A DNA stretch of 64,000 nucleotides, taken from Rhizobium sp. ZPR4 (lineage in GTDB: Bacteria; Pseudomonadota; Alphaproteobacteria; Rhizobiales; Rhizobiaceae). A program made the translations under genes and the position numbers. Below, in pieces: positions 51,712 to 60,628 of this stretch; within the stretch, counting starts at the first letter, position 1; each line of letters starts with the position of its first letter. A model generated the notes under the pieces. That model saw only the letters and a program-made list of their open reading frames with translations. It was not told the origin of the DNA and ran no database searches. The stretch covers positions 62,001 through 126,000 of the forward strand of contig NZ_CP157970.1 in assembly GCF_040215725.1 (NCBI RefSeq), given 5' to 3'.

Positions 51712-52311
51712 ATGCTTCATATTATTACAGGCAACAACATCCACGAGTACGAAGATGAAATGGATCAGGCATTCCGCCTTCGTCATCGCGTATTCGTCAA
51801 GGAGCGCGGATGGGAGGACCTAGCACGTCCCGATGGGCGCGAGATCGATCAATTCGACACCGTCGATGCGGTGCATATGCTGTTCATCGACGAAGGCGAA
51901 GTTCTGGGATATCAGCGAATGCTGTCATCAACCAAGCCACACCTTCTTTCCGAAGTGTTGCCTCAGCTCTGCGAACAAGAAAGGCCGGTTGGTCGACACA
52001 TATGGGAATGGACACGTTATTGCGTCGAGCCTGCCCACAGAGAGCATGGCCGGGCGTTGAGCACAGTTTCCAATGCACTCCTGTCGGGTTTTGTGGAGTG
52101 GGGTCTGGAAAACGGTGTCGATACCGTAATTATCGAAATGCAGCCGCTTTGGATCCTTCGTCTGCTGCAGCTCCATTTTAAGGTCAGCGCGCTCGGTTTG
52201 CCGCAACCAATCTCTGGCGAGGACGTCGTCGCTGTGACCGCGGCTTTCGATCATCGTACACTGGCAAAACTCTGCTCTTTGAAGGCAGAGCGAAGCCGGC
52301 GAGCCGCCTAG
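51712..52311 (+). CDS. LuxI-type acyl-homoserine-lactone synthase
   Basis: 199 residues; AGGAGGATTATCGCT before the ATG is a good ribosome-binding site. Conserved autoinducer-synthase residues: FRLRHRVFVKERGWEDL (Arg, Phe and Trp of the N-terminal block), EIDQFDTVDAVHMLFID (Asp-x-x-Asp), VLGYQRML (Arg) and WEWTRYCVEPAHR (Glu-x-x-Arg). It makes an acyl-homoserine lactone from S-adenosylmethionine and an acyl donor; the acyl chain cannot be read from sequence. It sits between two LuxR genes, 4 kb from the phosphonate operon. Confidence 0.94.
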   Translation: MLHIITGNNIHEYEDEMDQAFRLRHRVFVKERGWEDLARPDGREIDQFDTVDAVHMLFIDEGEVLGYQRMLSSTKPHLLSEVLPQLCEQERPVGRHIWEWTRYCVEPAHREHGRALSTVSNALLSGFVEWGLENGVDTVIIEMQPLWILRLLQLHFKVSALGLPQPISGEDVVAVTAAFDHRTLAKLCSLKAERSRRAA

Positions 52312-52633
52312 TGCAAAAGTAAAGTCCCAACTTCGCCGGTCTCCCTTTTTTATTGTCTGCCCGGGTATCACAAGCTTGGCCTTCCAGCACGATGCCGGAG
52401 TTCGTGTTGGCTGGCCGACTGCGGAAGGGGACTGTGCTTCGGAGCCTTTCTCCTAGCAACCGGTACGCATAGCGTCGCAGGGCAAACGAGACGGCCGAAG
52501 ATTTCTGCCATGGCTTTTCGGGGGAAGTGGTTGGCACGCTCAGAATAATTCAACGGGCGAAATCCGGTGACTTCATAATCATTGAGAAAAGCGTAATATA
52601 TGATGTTCTGTTTTCTGATTATGCGAGCTCAAC
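52312..52633. other. Gene-free spacer between luxI and the second luxR
   Basis: 322 bases with no supported reading frame. CTTTTTTATT at 52347-52356 may end transcription of luxI, but no strong hairpin precedes it. The last 60 bases are AT-rich (AGCGTAATATATGATGTTCT) and probably hold the promoter of the second luxR. Confidence 0.35.
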
Positions 52634-53404
52634 ATGAAGACGGACATTTCCTCGCTTACTGCCGAACCTAAACCCGCTTATATGCTGGAAGAAGCGACGG
52701 TTCTTATCGCTGCCATGGAGTCTGCACAGACCGAAGCCGATATCCTACGGCAAGTGCTTGCCTATATTGCGCGGTTCGGGGCAACAAACGTGCTTGCGGG
52801 GACAATGCCGCCAACCGGTCAGACCAGGAGACAGCAAGTCGGCCACGTTCTCCTCAATGCATGGCCTAATGATTGGATCTCTCGATATTTCGAAAATGAC
52901 TATCTGAGTCACGATCCGACCATACGAATGGTCAGGGAGCAACATGCGCCGTTTTTCTGGCGCGATATCGAGGGACAGCGAGGGCAGAGCGCACAGGCAC
53001 GCGAGGTTATGGGCGAGGCCAAGGAATTCGGCTTGCGGGAGGGCTTTACGATTGCATTGCGAACATTTGATGGAATTGCCGTCGGCTTTTCCATCGGTGG
53101 AGACCACATCGAGATAAGGGAGCAAGAGCGCAGTGGGCTTCAACTACTGGCAACTATTGCTCTTGATCGCGCCCTTCAGCTAAGGGAACTGGATGAACTT
53201 CCCTTGTTGAAGGGTGTCACATCACGGGAAAGACGTGCGCTGCAATTGGCTGCGGATGGACTTAGAGATCACGAGGTCGCCATAAGAATGGGCATTTCGC
53301 ATCATGGTGCGGAAAAACATCTGCGGTCGGTGCGCGATAAGCTTGAAGCGAAGAATACTACCAACGCCATAGCGATCGCCATTCGGCTCGGCCTCATTCG
53401 ATGA
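52634..53404 (+). CDS. Second LuxR-type quorum-sensing regulator
   Basis: 256 residues. It is clearly related to the first LuxR: RFGATNVLAGTMPPTGQTRR, LNAWPNDWISRYFENDYLSH with DPTIRMVREQHAPFFW, MGEAKEFGLREGFTIALRTF. The GerE domain reads VTSRERRALQLAADGLRDHE, VAIRMGISHHGAEKHLRSVR and DKLEAKNTTNAIAIAIRLGL. Two diverged paralogues around one luxI suggest duplication with split roles, for example activator and anti-activator. Its target is unknown. Confidence 0.92.
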   Translation: MKTDISSLTAEPKPAYMLEEATVLIAAMESAQTEADILRQVLAYIARFGATNVLAGTMPPTGQTRRQQVGHVLLNAWPNDWISRYFENDYLSHDPTIRMVREQHAPFFWRDIEGQRGQSAQAREVMGEAKEFGLREGFTIALRTFDGIAVGFSIGGDHIEIREQERSGLQLLATIALDRALQLRELDELPLLKGVTSRERRALQLAADGLRDHEVAIRMGISHHGAEKHLRSVRDKLEAKNTTNAIAIAIRLGLIR

Positions 53405-53787
53405 AATCGACCTAAGTTGTTCCAATCTCTCCCATGACTGTTCTTTTGCGTCACGATTTCAGCCGGATTCGCATTCTGTTGTGACCTTGTTGATTGCCAC
53501 CGAGAACAAACCCCTATTTCCATTTAGCGCTGATGTCGTTTGGCAGTTAACTGTGAGATTGCTGCCGTTGTTTTCCCATTTGGCACTTAATTCGAGATTC
53601 TGCCGGTCTAGAATCTCAAATTAAGTGCAACTGTGACGATCCAAGCGACTGACGCGAACAGTCTAAAATCTCTTCTATAGCGCTGTCGAACCGGACCTTG
53701 TTCTCACCCATCATATGGCCACTTAGCATGCGAAGCATTTCGGGCCCGGCATGCTGGACAATGGCGACACCTGCCAAGAGGGCAGGG
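53405..53787. other. Gene-free right flank of the island with short repeats
   Basis: 383 bases with no gene. Three units of the repeat type seen at 24.74-24.85 kb occur: GCAGTTAACTGTGAGATTGC near 53552, GCACTTAATTCGAGATTCTG at 53583 and its inverse at 53610-53628. The sequence ends at the inner edge of the 148-bp repeat. Confidence 0.45.
53583..53628. repeat. 19-bp-arm inverted repeat (hairpin) of the short-repeat type
   Basis: GCACTTAATTCGAGATTCT (53583-53601) and AGAATCTCAAATTAAGTGC (53610-53628) pair with one mismatch around GCCGGTCT. Each arm is one unit of the family found at 24738-24851, so this is two such units in inverted orientation, like abutted element ends. Confidence 0.75.
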
Positions 53788-53935
53788 TGCTTATTTGTGT
53801 CGCGATTTCACCCAGTTTTGCATTTCGCCAACACCCTCTAACGATATCGATATAGCAAATTCGTCAATGGGTTCACGAAGATTGAATGGATCAACGTCAA
53901 GTGAAAATAAGGGTCAGAACGTCGTGAAACTCGAC
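53788..53935 (-). repeat. 148-bp repeat, copy 3 (right boundary of the phosphonate island)
   Basis: Reverse complement of 25589-25736 with four substitutions and no gap. The outer end (53935/53936) is exactly where an IS5-type transposase frame is cut off, so the repeat is at a real recombination junction. Orientation is opposite to copies 1 and 2. Confidence 0.9.
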
Positions 53936-54069
53936 AAACCAACCTTCAAAACGTGGATGATGCCCGAAATTATCCGGCGGTCATCCACCCGCCGCGCACC
54001 TGACTGGTTCTTGGGTAAGTGCGGCTCCATTGTTGCCCACTCGTCGTCCGACAGCCAAAACAAAGCCAT
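53936..54069 (-). pseudogene. IS5-family transposase, N-terminal fragment
   Basis: From the ATG at 54069 (minus strand) the frame encodes MALFWLSDDEWATMEPHLPK, then NQSGARRVDDRRIISGIIHV and LKVG, the N-terminal DUF4096-type region of IS5 transposases. It ends abruptly at the 148-bp repeat. No DDE domain remains. Confidence 0.85.
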
Positions 54070-54419
54070 ATCGTTTCTCCAGCTCAATGCCTGGCAGTGA
54101 ATCAGGAAAGATGATGTCCATCAATAGGTTGATTGGGTTTTGACCCTAGAAAGAGGATCAGATAGAACAAGCGTGGATCGCGGGTCGTGTAGATCCGCCG
54201 GTTTGGCTATTTATTTGATTTATCAAGCGCGGGCGCAGAACATTTTGCCGTATCCCTCGAGTAAAGAGGCGTCGAATGACTTGCTGGTTGTAATATTTAC
54301 CCACTATGTTACAACTTAGCGAAGGGCTTCTACTTGTTTTAAACTGTAATCGTTTCCGCCGCCCCACTCATTGCGTCGAGTGAGAGCCGGATAACGTATG
54401 GCTATTTGAGAGGGTGGGC
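54070..54419. other. Gene-free interval before the lipoprotein-hydrolase-caspase genes
   Basis: 350 bases, AT-richer than the flanks, no convincing gene on either strand. It should contain the promoter of the plus-strand lipoprotein/patatin genes. AGAGGG lies just before the lipoprotein ATG. Confidence 0.4.
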
Positions 54420-55196
54420 ATGCGCACGATATTTATCGGTTTCCTGTTGGTCATTTTGGCCGGGTGCAATGCGGCGAGCAATCGCGTTTCTTCACTCCAG
54501 TTCGGGGAAACGCATGTCCTGGCGACAACTGGGAACCTCCGTCTCGTTACCGATCGCAAACGCTTGCAGCCCAATGGCCTGGTACAGAATACGATCTGTA
54601 CCGAGCCCAGTCCCGACTACGCGATTGCATTCGGATCCAACGCCGCCTTGAGCGGCAGCGGCACGGGGGCGGATGGGGTGAAGAGAGATTTCTCGGCAAG
54701 TTATGCCAGCACGGAACAGGCAACAGCGCTTGCCGGACGGACGGCTGGTGTTCTCGCCCTTCGCGACGGGCTTTATGCTGCTTGCCAGAGCTACGCGAAC
54801 GGCGTCATCGGCCACGACGCCTATGCCATGATCCTTAGCCAATATGGCGATCTTCTTGTTGCGCTTGCCGGCAACAGTTCGGCCGACGGCGGCGGCGCCA
54901 CGGCGCAGACGACCGCAAGCACGGAAGCGTCGGGCAAGGGCACGACGGACGCAACAAAGGCGGCCTCACCGCAGAAGCTGACCACGACAACGCGTGTGAA
55001 CGGCTCGGCTGTGGCCGACCCCATGAAGAAATCGACGCTTGCGGCACTCCTTGTCGCCTGCATTAGCGAAAACGACCCGACGCGCTATCGTGTCGGCCCC
55101 GAGATGCCTCGCAATCGCCTTCTGAGCGAGCGTTTCTGTCAGCAGGTTATAGCCGGCGCCCTGAAACTCGCCACGTCGACGAGCGGTCGCGGATGA
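54420..55196 (+). CDS. Predicted lipoprotein upstream of the patatin-like phospholipase
   Basis: 258 residues from ATG 54420; a GTG two codons upstream is an alternative. MRTIFIGFLLVILAGCNAAS is a lipoprotein signal peptide with lipobox LAGC (Cys16). The mature part has no recognised domain: a helical middle (STEQATALAGRTAGVLALRD, GLYAACQSYANGVIGHDAYA), a low-complexity Ala/Thr/Ser linker (about 160-200), and a Cys-bearing end (LLVACISENDPTRYRVG, SERFCQQVIAG). Cys at four or more sites suggests disulfides in the periplasm. It is 40 bases before the patatin gene and probably co-transcribed. Confidence 0.75.
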   Translation: MRTIFIGFLLVILAGCNAASNRVSSLQFGETHVLATTGNLRLVTDRKRLQPNGLVQNTICTEPSPDYAIAFGSNAALSGSGTGADGVKRDFSASYASTEQATALAGRTAGVLALRDGLYAACQSYANGVIGHDAYAMILSQYGDLLVALAGNSSADGGGATAQTTASTEASGKGTTDATKAASPQKLTTTTRVNGSAVADPMKKSTLAALLVACISENDPTRYRVGPEMPRNRLLSERFCQQVIAGALKLATSTSGRG

Positions 55197-55236
55197 CGAA
55201 AGCGCGATAGTCTCTCCTCACGTTCAGGTCACGTTC

Positions 55237-57774
55237 ATGACGGAATCCGCCTCACACCAGCCTCGAGCCAGTCATGCGAAGACAATCGCCTTCGCTGACG
55301 TACTCAGTCATGAGTTGGGCACTCTCCGCGCCCCGGATTCGCCCACGCGGCCAATCATAGGCGCAGCGCTGAGTGGCGGCGGTATTCGCAGCGCCGCCTT
55401 CAGCCTTGGCCTGCTGCAAGCGCTCGGCGCGCGCGATCTTTTCAGGAAGATCGACTACCTGTCCACGGTCTCCGGTGGTGGCTATACCGGCTCCTCCCTG
55501 GTCGCCGCCATGACCCGCAACAACGGCGCCTTTCCCTTCGGGGATCCCAACACCAATTCGGCGCTCGCCAGCGCCACGGATATTTCCGATAACGAGATGG
55601 TTCGAGGGCTGCGCAATCGGTGCCGCTATCTGATGCCGAACGGCGCATTCGATCTCGTGATATCGCTCTCGATCATCGCTCGAGGGCTGATGGTGAATGT
55701 GGTCTTTGTGCTGTTTTTCGTCTTGCTGGCCGCCATTGCCACGCTGGCGATCTATCCAGACATCTCCAGTCTTCCGGCGCCTGACGCCACCAAGATGTTT
55801 GCCGGATATTTCAGGCTCACGAAAATCGCGCTGCCGTTGCTTGGCGGGTGGCTCGTGATCTGGGCTCTCTGGCGTTCGATCATGCCGCTTGGCGCGAAAA
55901 GCCAGCGTCGCTCGGACCCGGGTTCTCTATCCGCTCGGTTTACGGCCATCGTCCTGGTTTTGGTTGCCGCCATCGCGGCTGCCGAACTGCAAGTCCTGAT
56001 ACTTTACAAGCTGTCGAGCGTAAGCACTGGTTCTTCCGGGGGAGGCGCATTCGATCACGTCTGGGCCTGGCTGAGCAGGACGGCGACCGCCTTGATGGTT
56101 GGCACAGGAGCATTTGCTGTCTTTTGGCGCTGGCTCGTCGGGTTTCTCCGTGATGCCTCCAAGGACAGTACCTACGGCGCCATGATCAAAACCGCGATCG
56201 GAAAGGCTGTGCTGTTCGTGCTCGCGGCAGCCCTGCCGGCTTTGATCTACATCTGCTACCTGATGCTGACCCAAGTGCAGTTGAAGCAACGCGCCACACC
56301 GCTCGTGGCGTGTATATCGGATCTTCAGATTTTCAGAATGATCGTCGCCTTTGCGACCTTTCTCGTCCTGCTTGTCTGGTGGAATTGGAACTTCGGACCG
56401 CCACAGAACAGTCTCTGCGATGGCGGCTGGTGGAGATCACTCGGTAGGCGCGACAATCCGAAGGAACCAATCTGGCGGGTCGTTGCCGTCATCGTATCGT
56501 CGTTGGCGGTAATTGGCACGACCACCCACTATGCCGACACAATGATCGACGACTATTCGCAGTACCTGGGACACAATCAAGTCCTTCCGCTTTATGTGTT
56601 GACCGCACTGTTTTGCGCCTGTCTGCTCGGATTGTTTTCCGCCAATGCCAACTCCCTGAACAGGCTCTATCGTGATCGGTTGGATGAAGCCTTTGAGCTC
56701 GGCCGCTTGCAACGCTACCACGGCGGAGAGCACGAGGCTGTGCGGACCGGCCAGACGCTGAAGCTTTCCGAGCTCAATCGATCAGGATCCGAGGGAGGGC
56801 GCTTTCGCCCCTATCCGATCATAAACACGGCGATGAACATGGAAGGATCGACTATACAGGGGCATCGCAGCGCCGACTTCTTCATGTTCACGCCCGATTA
56901 TGTCGGTAGCCGGTGCACGGGTTACGTTGCGACGAAAGACTATGAAAAACCGGGCGGCGAGCCAAGGATCGATCTCGCAACAGCAACTGCGATCTCGGGC
57001 GCGGCTGTCTCATCGCTAATGGGGAGGGCGGGCGTTCCGATCCTCGGGCCGACCCTGGCGCTCCTGAATATCCGGTTGGGATACTGGGCGCACAATCCCC
57101 GGTTTGTCGCGCCGGAAAGACAAAAGAGCCGCATCCGCGACTGGAAGATTTTCTATCTCCTTGCCGAAATTTTCGGCCGGCCGAGCGAGAACAGCAATCA
57201 GATCTACCTGACGGATGGCGGACACATCGAAAATACGGGGGTCTACGAGCTTCTCAAGCGCAGATGCGAGCTAATCATCGTTGCCGACGCAGAGGCCGAC
57301 CCGGCAATGTCCTTTGCATCGCTGGTCGATGTTGAACGCTTCGCTAGGATCGACCTCGGGGTTCGCTTCGACCTGCCGTTCCAGGCAATGGCGGATAGCG
57401 CCATCGGCAGGAAAGTTGCTGTGAAAGCCGGGATCAGACCCACGCCGGCTTGCGGGGAATGGAACCATGGCGCCATCGGTCGCATTTTCTATCCGGACGG
57501 AAAGGTAGGCTACATCCTCTATGTCAAGGCAGCTATGACCGGAGACGAGCCGAGCTATGTACTCGATTATGAGCGGCGCTACCCGCGTTTCCCGCACGAG
57601 CCGACCAGCGATCAGTTCTTTACCGAGGAGCAATTCGAGGCCTACCGCGCGCTCGGCTTTCATTCGCTCTGTTCGATGCTTGATAATCTGGATGGAACCG
57701 AACGCGCCGCAACCGTTCTGCAGGAGATTCTCCGCCGGCTGACGGACCCTGTCGAGCCGAAGATCCACGCCTGA
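55237..57774 (+). CDS. Large membrane-anchored patatin-like phospholipase
   Basis: 845 residues. The patatin domain is split around a membrane region. N-terminal IIGAALSGGGIRSAAFSLGL (oxyanion loop at 47-52) and DYLSTVSGGGYTGSS with nucleophile Ser79 come first. Several hydrophobic helices follow between about 145 and 480 (VNVVFVLFFVLLAAIATLAI, PLLGGWLVIWALWR, AVLFVLAAALPALIYICYLM). The dyad Asp is in YLTDGGHIENTGVYEL (Asp660). The catalytic pair is intact, so lipid acyl hydrolysis at the inner membrane is likely. It follows the lipoprotein gene and precedes, after 539 bases, the hydrolase-caspase genes on the same strand. Confidence 0.85.
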   Translation: MTESASHQPRASHAKTIAFADVLSHELGTLRAPDSPTRPIIGAALSGGGIRSAAFSLGLLQALGARDLFRKIDYLSTVSGGGYTGSSLVAAMTRNNGAFPFGDPNTNSALASATDISDNEMVRGLRNRCRYLMPNGAFDLVISLSIIARGLMVNVVFVLFFVLLAAIATLAIYPDISSLPAPDATKMFAGYFRLTKIALPLLGGWLVIWALWRSIMPLGAKSQRRSDPGSLSARFTAIVLVLVAAIAAAELQVLILYKLSSVSTGSSGGGAFDHVWAWLSRTATALMVGTGAFAVFWRWLVGFLRDASKDSTYGAMIKTAIGKAVLFVLAAALPALIYICYLMLTQVQLKQRATPLVACISDLQIFRMIVAFATFLVLLVWWNWNFGPPQNSLCDGGWWRSLGRRDNPKEPIWRVVAVIVSSLAVIGTTTHYADTMIDDYSQYLGHNQVLPLYVLTALFCACLLGLFSANANSLNRLYRDRLDEAFELGRLQRYHGGEHEAVRTGQTLKLSELNRSGSEGGRFRPYPIINTAMNMEGSTIQGHRSADFFMFTPDYVGSRCTGYVATKDYEKPGGEPRIDLATATAISGAAVSSLMGRAGVPILGPTLALLNIRLGYWAHNPRFVAPERQKSRIRDWKIFYLLAEIFGRPSENSNQIYLTDGGHIENTGVYELLKRRCELIIVADAEADPAMSFASLVDVERFARIDLGVRFDLPFQAMADSAIGRKVAVKAGIRPTPACGEWNHGAIGRIFYPDGKVGYILYVKAAMTGDEPSYVLDYERRYPRFPHEPTSDQFFTEEQFEAYRALGFHSLCSMLDNLDGTERAATVLQEILRRLTDPVEPKIHA

Positions 57775-58313
57775 CCATTGCGCAAATCCGTGTGGCGTTG
57801 CCTGTCGATGGATACTTGCCCAATCGAGACAACCCGAATTCCGATCGTCAGCGTCGGGTGATTGGTCGCAAGCGTCAACCACAGGAATGCAATTGATCTG
57901 GCGTTGTAATGAATGCTTTTGATCTCTCGCAATAACTGTGCTAGCAATAGAAAGGCTGCGATAGTAGCTTTCGGCGCACTTTCAGTATTGATGATTTGCG
58001 CCTCAGATTTGACAATTCGTATTGCTGGGCGTTTTGGATGGGGGCGTCTTAAAACACAGCAAGGCACGCGATAATCGTTCGTCTTCGAGCAAGTGCATAC
58101 GGGGCATTACTAAAATTGGCTGACGATGTTCGCTGCGGGCTCCCGGAGCGATGCGGTGGGTGTTTGTGCCCAGCGTTCAATATCGTTTTCCGGTTCGTTT
58201 CGGGGCCTTGGGGGCATGGCGCCATCTGAAGCTGGCGCAGTCAAAAGATCATCATCGCAGTTCATTGCCAAATTCGCCTCATGTCCAGGTTGCAATAATA
58301 GCTAGGGGAACGC
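57775..58313. other. Gene-free spacer between patatin and hydrolase genes
   Basis: 539 bases with no supported gene. Its length suggests a separate promoter for the hydrolase-caspase genes. AGGGGAA lies seven bases before the hydrolase ATG. Minus-strand frames here run through patatin antisense and have no domain. Confidence 0.4.
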
Positions 58314-59420
58314 ATGACATATCTGGTCTTTGTCCATGGCGTGGCGACGCGCGACAGCGCCGAGTACCGGGCGGCCGTGAAAAATCGAACGAAACTGATC
58401 GAGGACGTTCTTTTTGCGGGGCAAACGGTGACCGTCACCTCGCCTCTCTGGGGCGATCTCGTCCCGGTCATCAATCCGGACGTCTATAGGACAGACGCAG
58501 GAGGTATCTCAGCGTTCCGCATCGGGGGTGAGAATTTTGCCGACGATACTGACGATAGTGGTGGCGAGGCATCCGTTTCCGCAATCGGCAAGCAGTCAGC
58601 GGTCGGCGCCCTTGATGCGATCTTCGCACAATTGGTGGATGAGGCCTCGCAAAATGGCGAAACATTGAAGCCTGAGGATGTCCAGGCGTTCGCACAAGCG
58701 GTTAAGCAGATTGCCGACAACACCGCTCAAGCCTCGCTTAAGGATACCGTCGACGACGCTGATCTCGCTCGCCGACTTTCGGCGCCCGGCGCGGCATTTA
58801 GTGTCACCGGCTCCATTCGAGATGCAATCGCGGCGGTGACCAACCGTATCAAGCACTCGGTGTCCACGATAGGTTTCGATGCCGTCCGAGGACGGTTGAC
58901 CCCGGCTGTCGGACTGTTTTTCGGCGATGTCTTCGCATATCTCCACAATGGCGAGGCGCGGGAGGAAATCCGGACAAGGGTTCGCAACGCGCTGATTGCG
59001 GCGCATACGGCTGCGAAGGCGGAAAAGCGGCCGCTTGTGCTGATCGGGCACAGCCTCGGGGGAGTGATCCTTACGGATATGCTCCTGAACCCGGTGGACG
59101 CAAAATTGCCGGCGGACATCGAAATAGCATCCCTGATAACAATCGGATCTCAGCCGGGCTTCTTTGGAACCCTTAATCTCCTTTCGCGCGACGCGCCGAA
59201 AGGCGGGAGGCTTTCGAAGCCTGCCTGCGTCAAGGACTGGATGAACGTGTTTGATCCGATCGACCCATTCGCCTTCAGGTCGGATGTAATCTTTGAGGAT
59301 GTGAGGGACCTCATGTTCGACACCGCCGCGGGATTGATGGAGACGCACTCGGCCTATTTCTCGCGACCGCAATTTTATGCGCGGGCACGCAAAAGGCTGA
59401 AAGAGCTCGGAATTATCTAG
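58314..59420 (+). CDS. Alpha/beta-hydrolase (lipase-like) of the caspase operon
   Basis: 368 residues, no signal peptide. YLVFVHGVATRDS carries the N-terminal HG oxyanion turn, and PLVLIGHSLGGVILTDMLLN contains the nucleophile elbow G-H-S-L-G with Ser247. The likely acid/His are in VFDPIDPFAF and LMETHSAYF. A helical insertion (about 85-200) separates the two parts. It is 8 bases before the caspase gene, so they form one transcription unit. Lipid or ester substrates are likely but unknown. Confidence 0.8.
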   Translation: MTYLVFVHGVATRDSAEYRAAVKNRTKLIEDVLFAGQTVTVTSPLWGDLVPVINPDVYRTDAGGISAFRIGGENFADDTDDSGGEASVSAIGKQSAVGALDAIFAQLVDEASQNGETLKPEDVQAFAQAVKQIADNTAQASLKDTVDDADLARRLSAPGAAFSVTGSIRDAIAAVTNRIKHSVSTIGFDAVRGRLTPAVGLFFGDVFAYLHNGEAREEIRTRVRNALIAAHTAAKAEKRPLVLIGHSLGGVILTDMLLNPVDAKLPADIEIASLITIGSQPGFFGTLNLLSRDAPKGGRLSKPACVKDWMNVFDPIDPFAFRSDVIFEDVRDLMFDTAAGLMETHSAYFSRPQFYARARKRLKELGII

Positions 59421-59428
59421 GGTTTGCC

Positions 59429-60628
59429 ATGACACTCATCTTCGAAGACGACACCATACAAGGTAGCCGCACGCATGCTTTCGTGATCGGCGTCGGCGAC
59501 TATCCGCACGCCAAGCCGACGAAGGGCCAGCTAAAGGAGCTGCGAGACGTTACGGATCTTCCAAGTGCTGCCGATAGCGCAAAGTTCGTATGCGAATGGC
59601 TGAAGCTGAATACCAGTCGGCTTGCGGCCCCGCTCGCGTCGATCGAGGTATTAATTTCCGACCCTACCAATCTTGGTGCCGCCGGCAATCGTTTCCAATG
59701 GAGCCCGGGGAAACCTGTTGCTCGAGCAAGCGAAGCCAACATTATCAAGGCCGGTGGCGCTTGGTGGAACAGACTTTCGGTCAGGCCTGGGGATACCGCG
59801 CTATTTTACTGCTGTGGTCACGGCGCCATGTACGCGACACAGCCTGTCCTCTTTCTGGAAGATTTGAACCGGTCAGCCGCCAACCCCTGGAGCCACTTGG
59901 GGTTGGGTTCCCTGGCCCAATCGCTCCGTCGCAACCCGGATATCGGGTCGGCATTCCTGTTTGCCGATGCGTGTGGCGAATTTCTCTCCAAGTTCGAGCT
60001 TGGATTGGCATTGGAGTGCCGCTTCTTCCCGCCGCCACTGCCATTCCGCGCTCCACGAAACAACGTCGCTCTGATCTGCGCGGCATCCGAGACGAGTTTC
60101 GCCTACGATGGGGAAAATCTCATCTCTGCGGATTTCGGTCTGGCGGCCGGCAATGAGGTACGGTTCGGTCGGTTTACCCAAGTCCTGATCAAGGCGCTGG
60201 GCGGCGCCTCGGCGCGCCGGGTTGAAAATCAATGGACCGTCGATCCGACTTCTCTTCTGGTGGATCTCCATAAGATCAGGCGAATCTTCTTCGACCGATG
60301 GGTCGAGCGTTCCTTCGAACACACGGCATATGTGATGCCGAACGACGTCTATCCGATTGCAACGTTCAATGGCAATTTCGAGCTTCCCATCGTCATCATC
60401 ACCGATCCGGTCGAGAGAATGCGCGATTGTGACCTCTATGTGAGTGAGCAGGAGAACCTGGATCTGCCGTGGCTAAGAAACCGGGCGGCGGGCGATGAGG
60501 GCGCCTGGCTAGTCACCGTTCCGGCAACCCGGCGCTCGCTCTATGCAATCGCGCAGCGCGAGGGTCAAAAATACTCGACCGTGTTTACCCCTGAGCCCCT
60601 GCTCAAACAATTGGTGGGCGTCCAATGA
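59429..60628 (+). CDS. Caspase-fold cysteine protease (metacaspase-like, C14)
   Basis: 399 residues. THAFVIGVGDYPHAK begins the caspase core; DTALFYCCGHGAMYATQPVL gives catalytic His131 in GHG, and GSAFLFADACGEF gives catalytic Cys182 in DAC. SADFGLAAGNEVRFGRFTQV corresponds to the region that closes the active site. No pro-domain is present; the C-terminal about 130 residues (YVMPNDVYPIATFNGNFELP onward) form a beta-rich extension of unknown role. Overlaps the next gene by 4 bases. In bacterial defence or cell-death systems such proteases are activated by a sensor; the partner here may be the 613-residue protein. Confidence 0.85.
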   Translation: MTLIFEDDTIQGSRTHAFVIGVGDYPHAKPTKGQLKELRDVTDLPSAADSAKFVCEWLKLNTSRLAAPLASIEVLISDPTNLGAAGNRFQWSPGKPVARASEANIIKAGGAWWNRLSVRPGDTALFYCCGHGAMYATQPVLFLEDLNRSAANPWSHLGLGSLAQSLRRNPDIGSAFLFADACGEFLSKFELGLALECRFFPPPLPFRAPRNNVALICAASETSFAYDGENLISADFGLAAGNEVRFGRFTQVLIKALGGASARRVENQWTVDPTSLLVDLHKIRRIFFDRWVERSFEHTAYVMPNDVYPIATFNGNFELPIVIITDPVERMRDCDLYVSEQENLDLPWLRNRAAGDEGAWLVTVPATRRSLYAIAQREGQKYSTVFTPEPLLKQLVGVQ

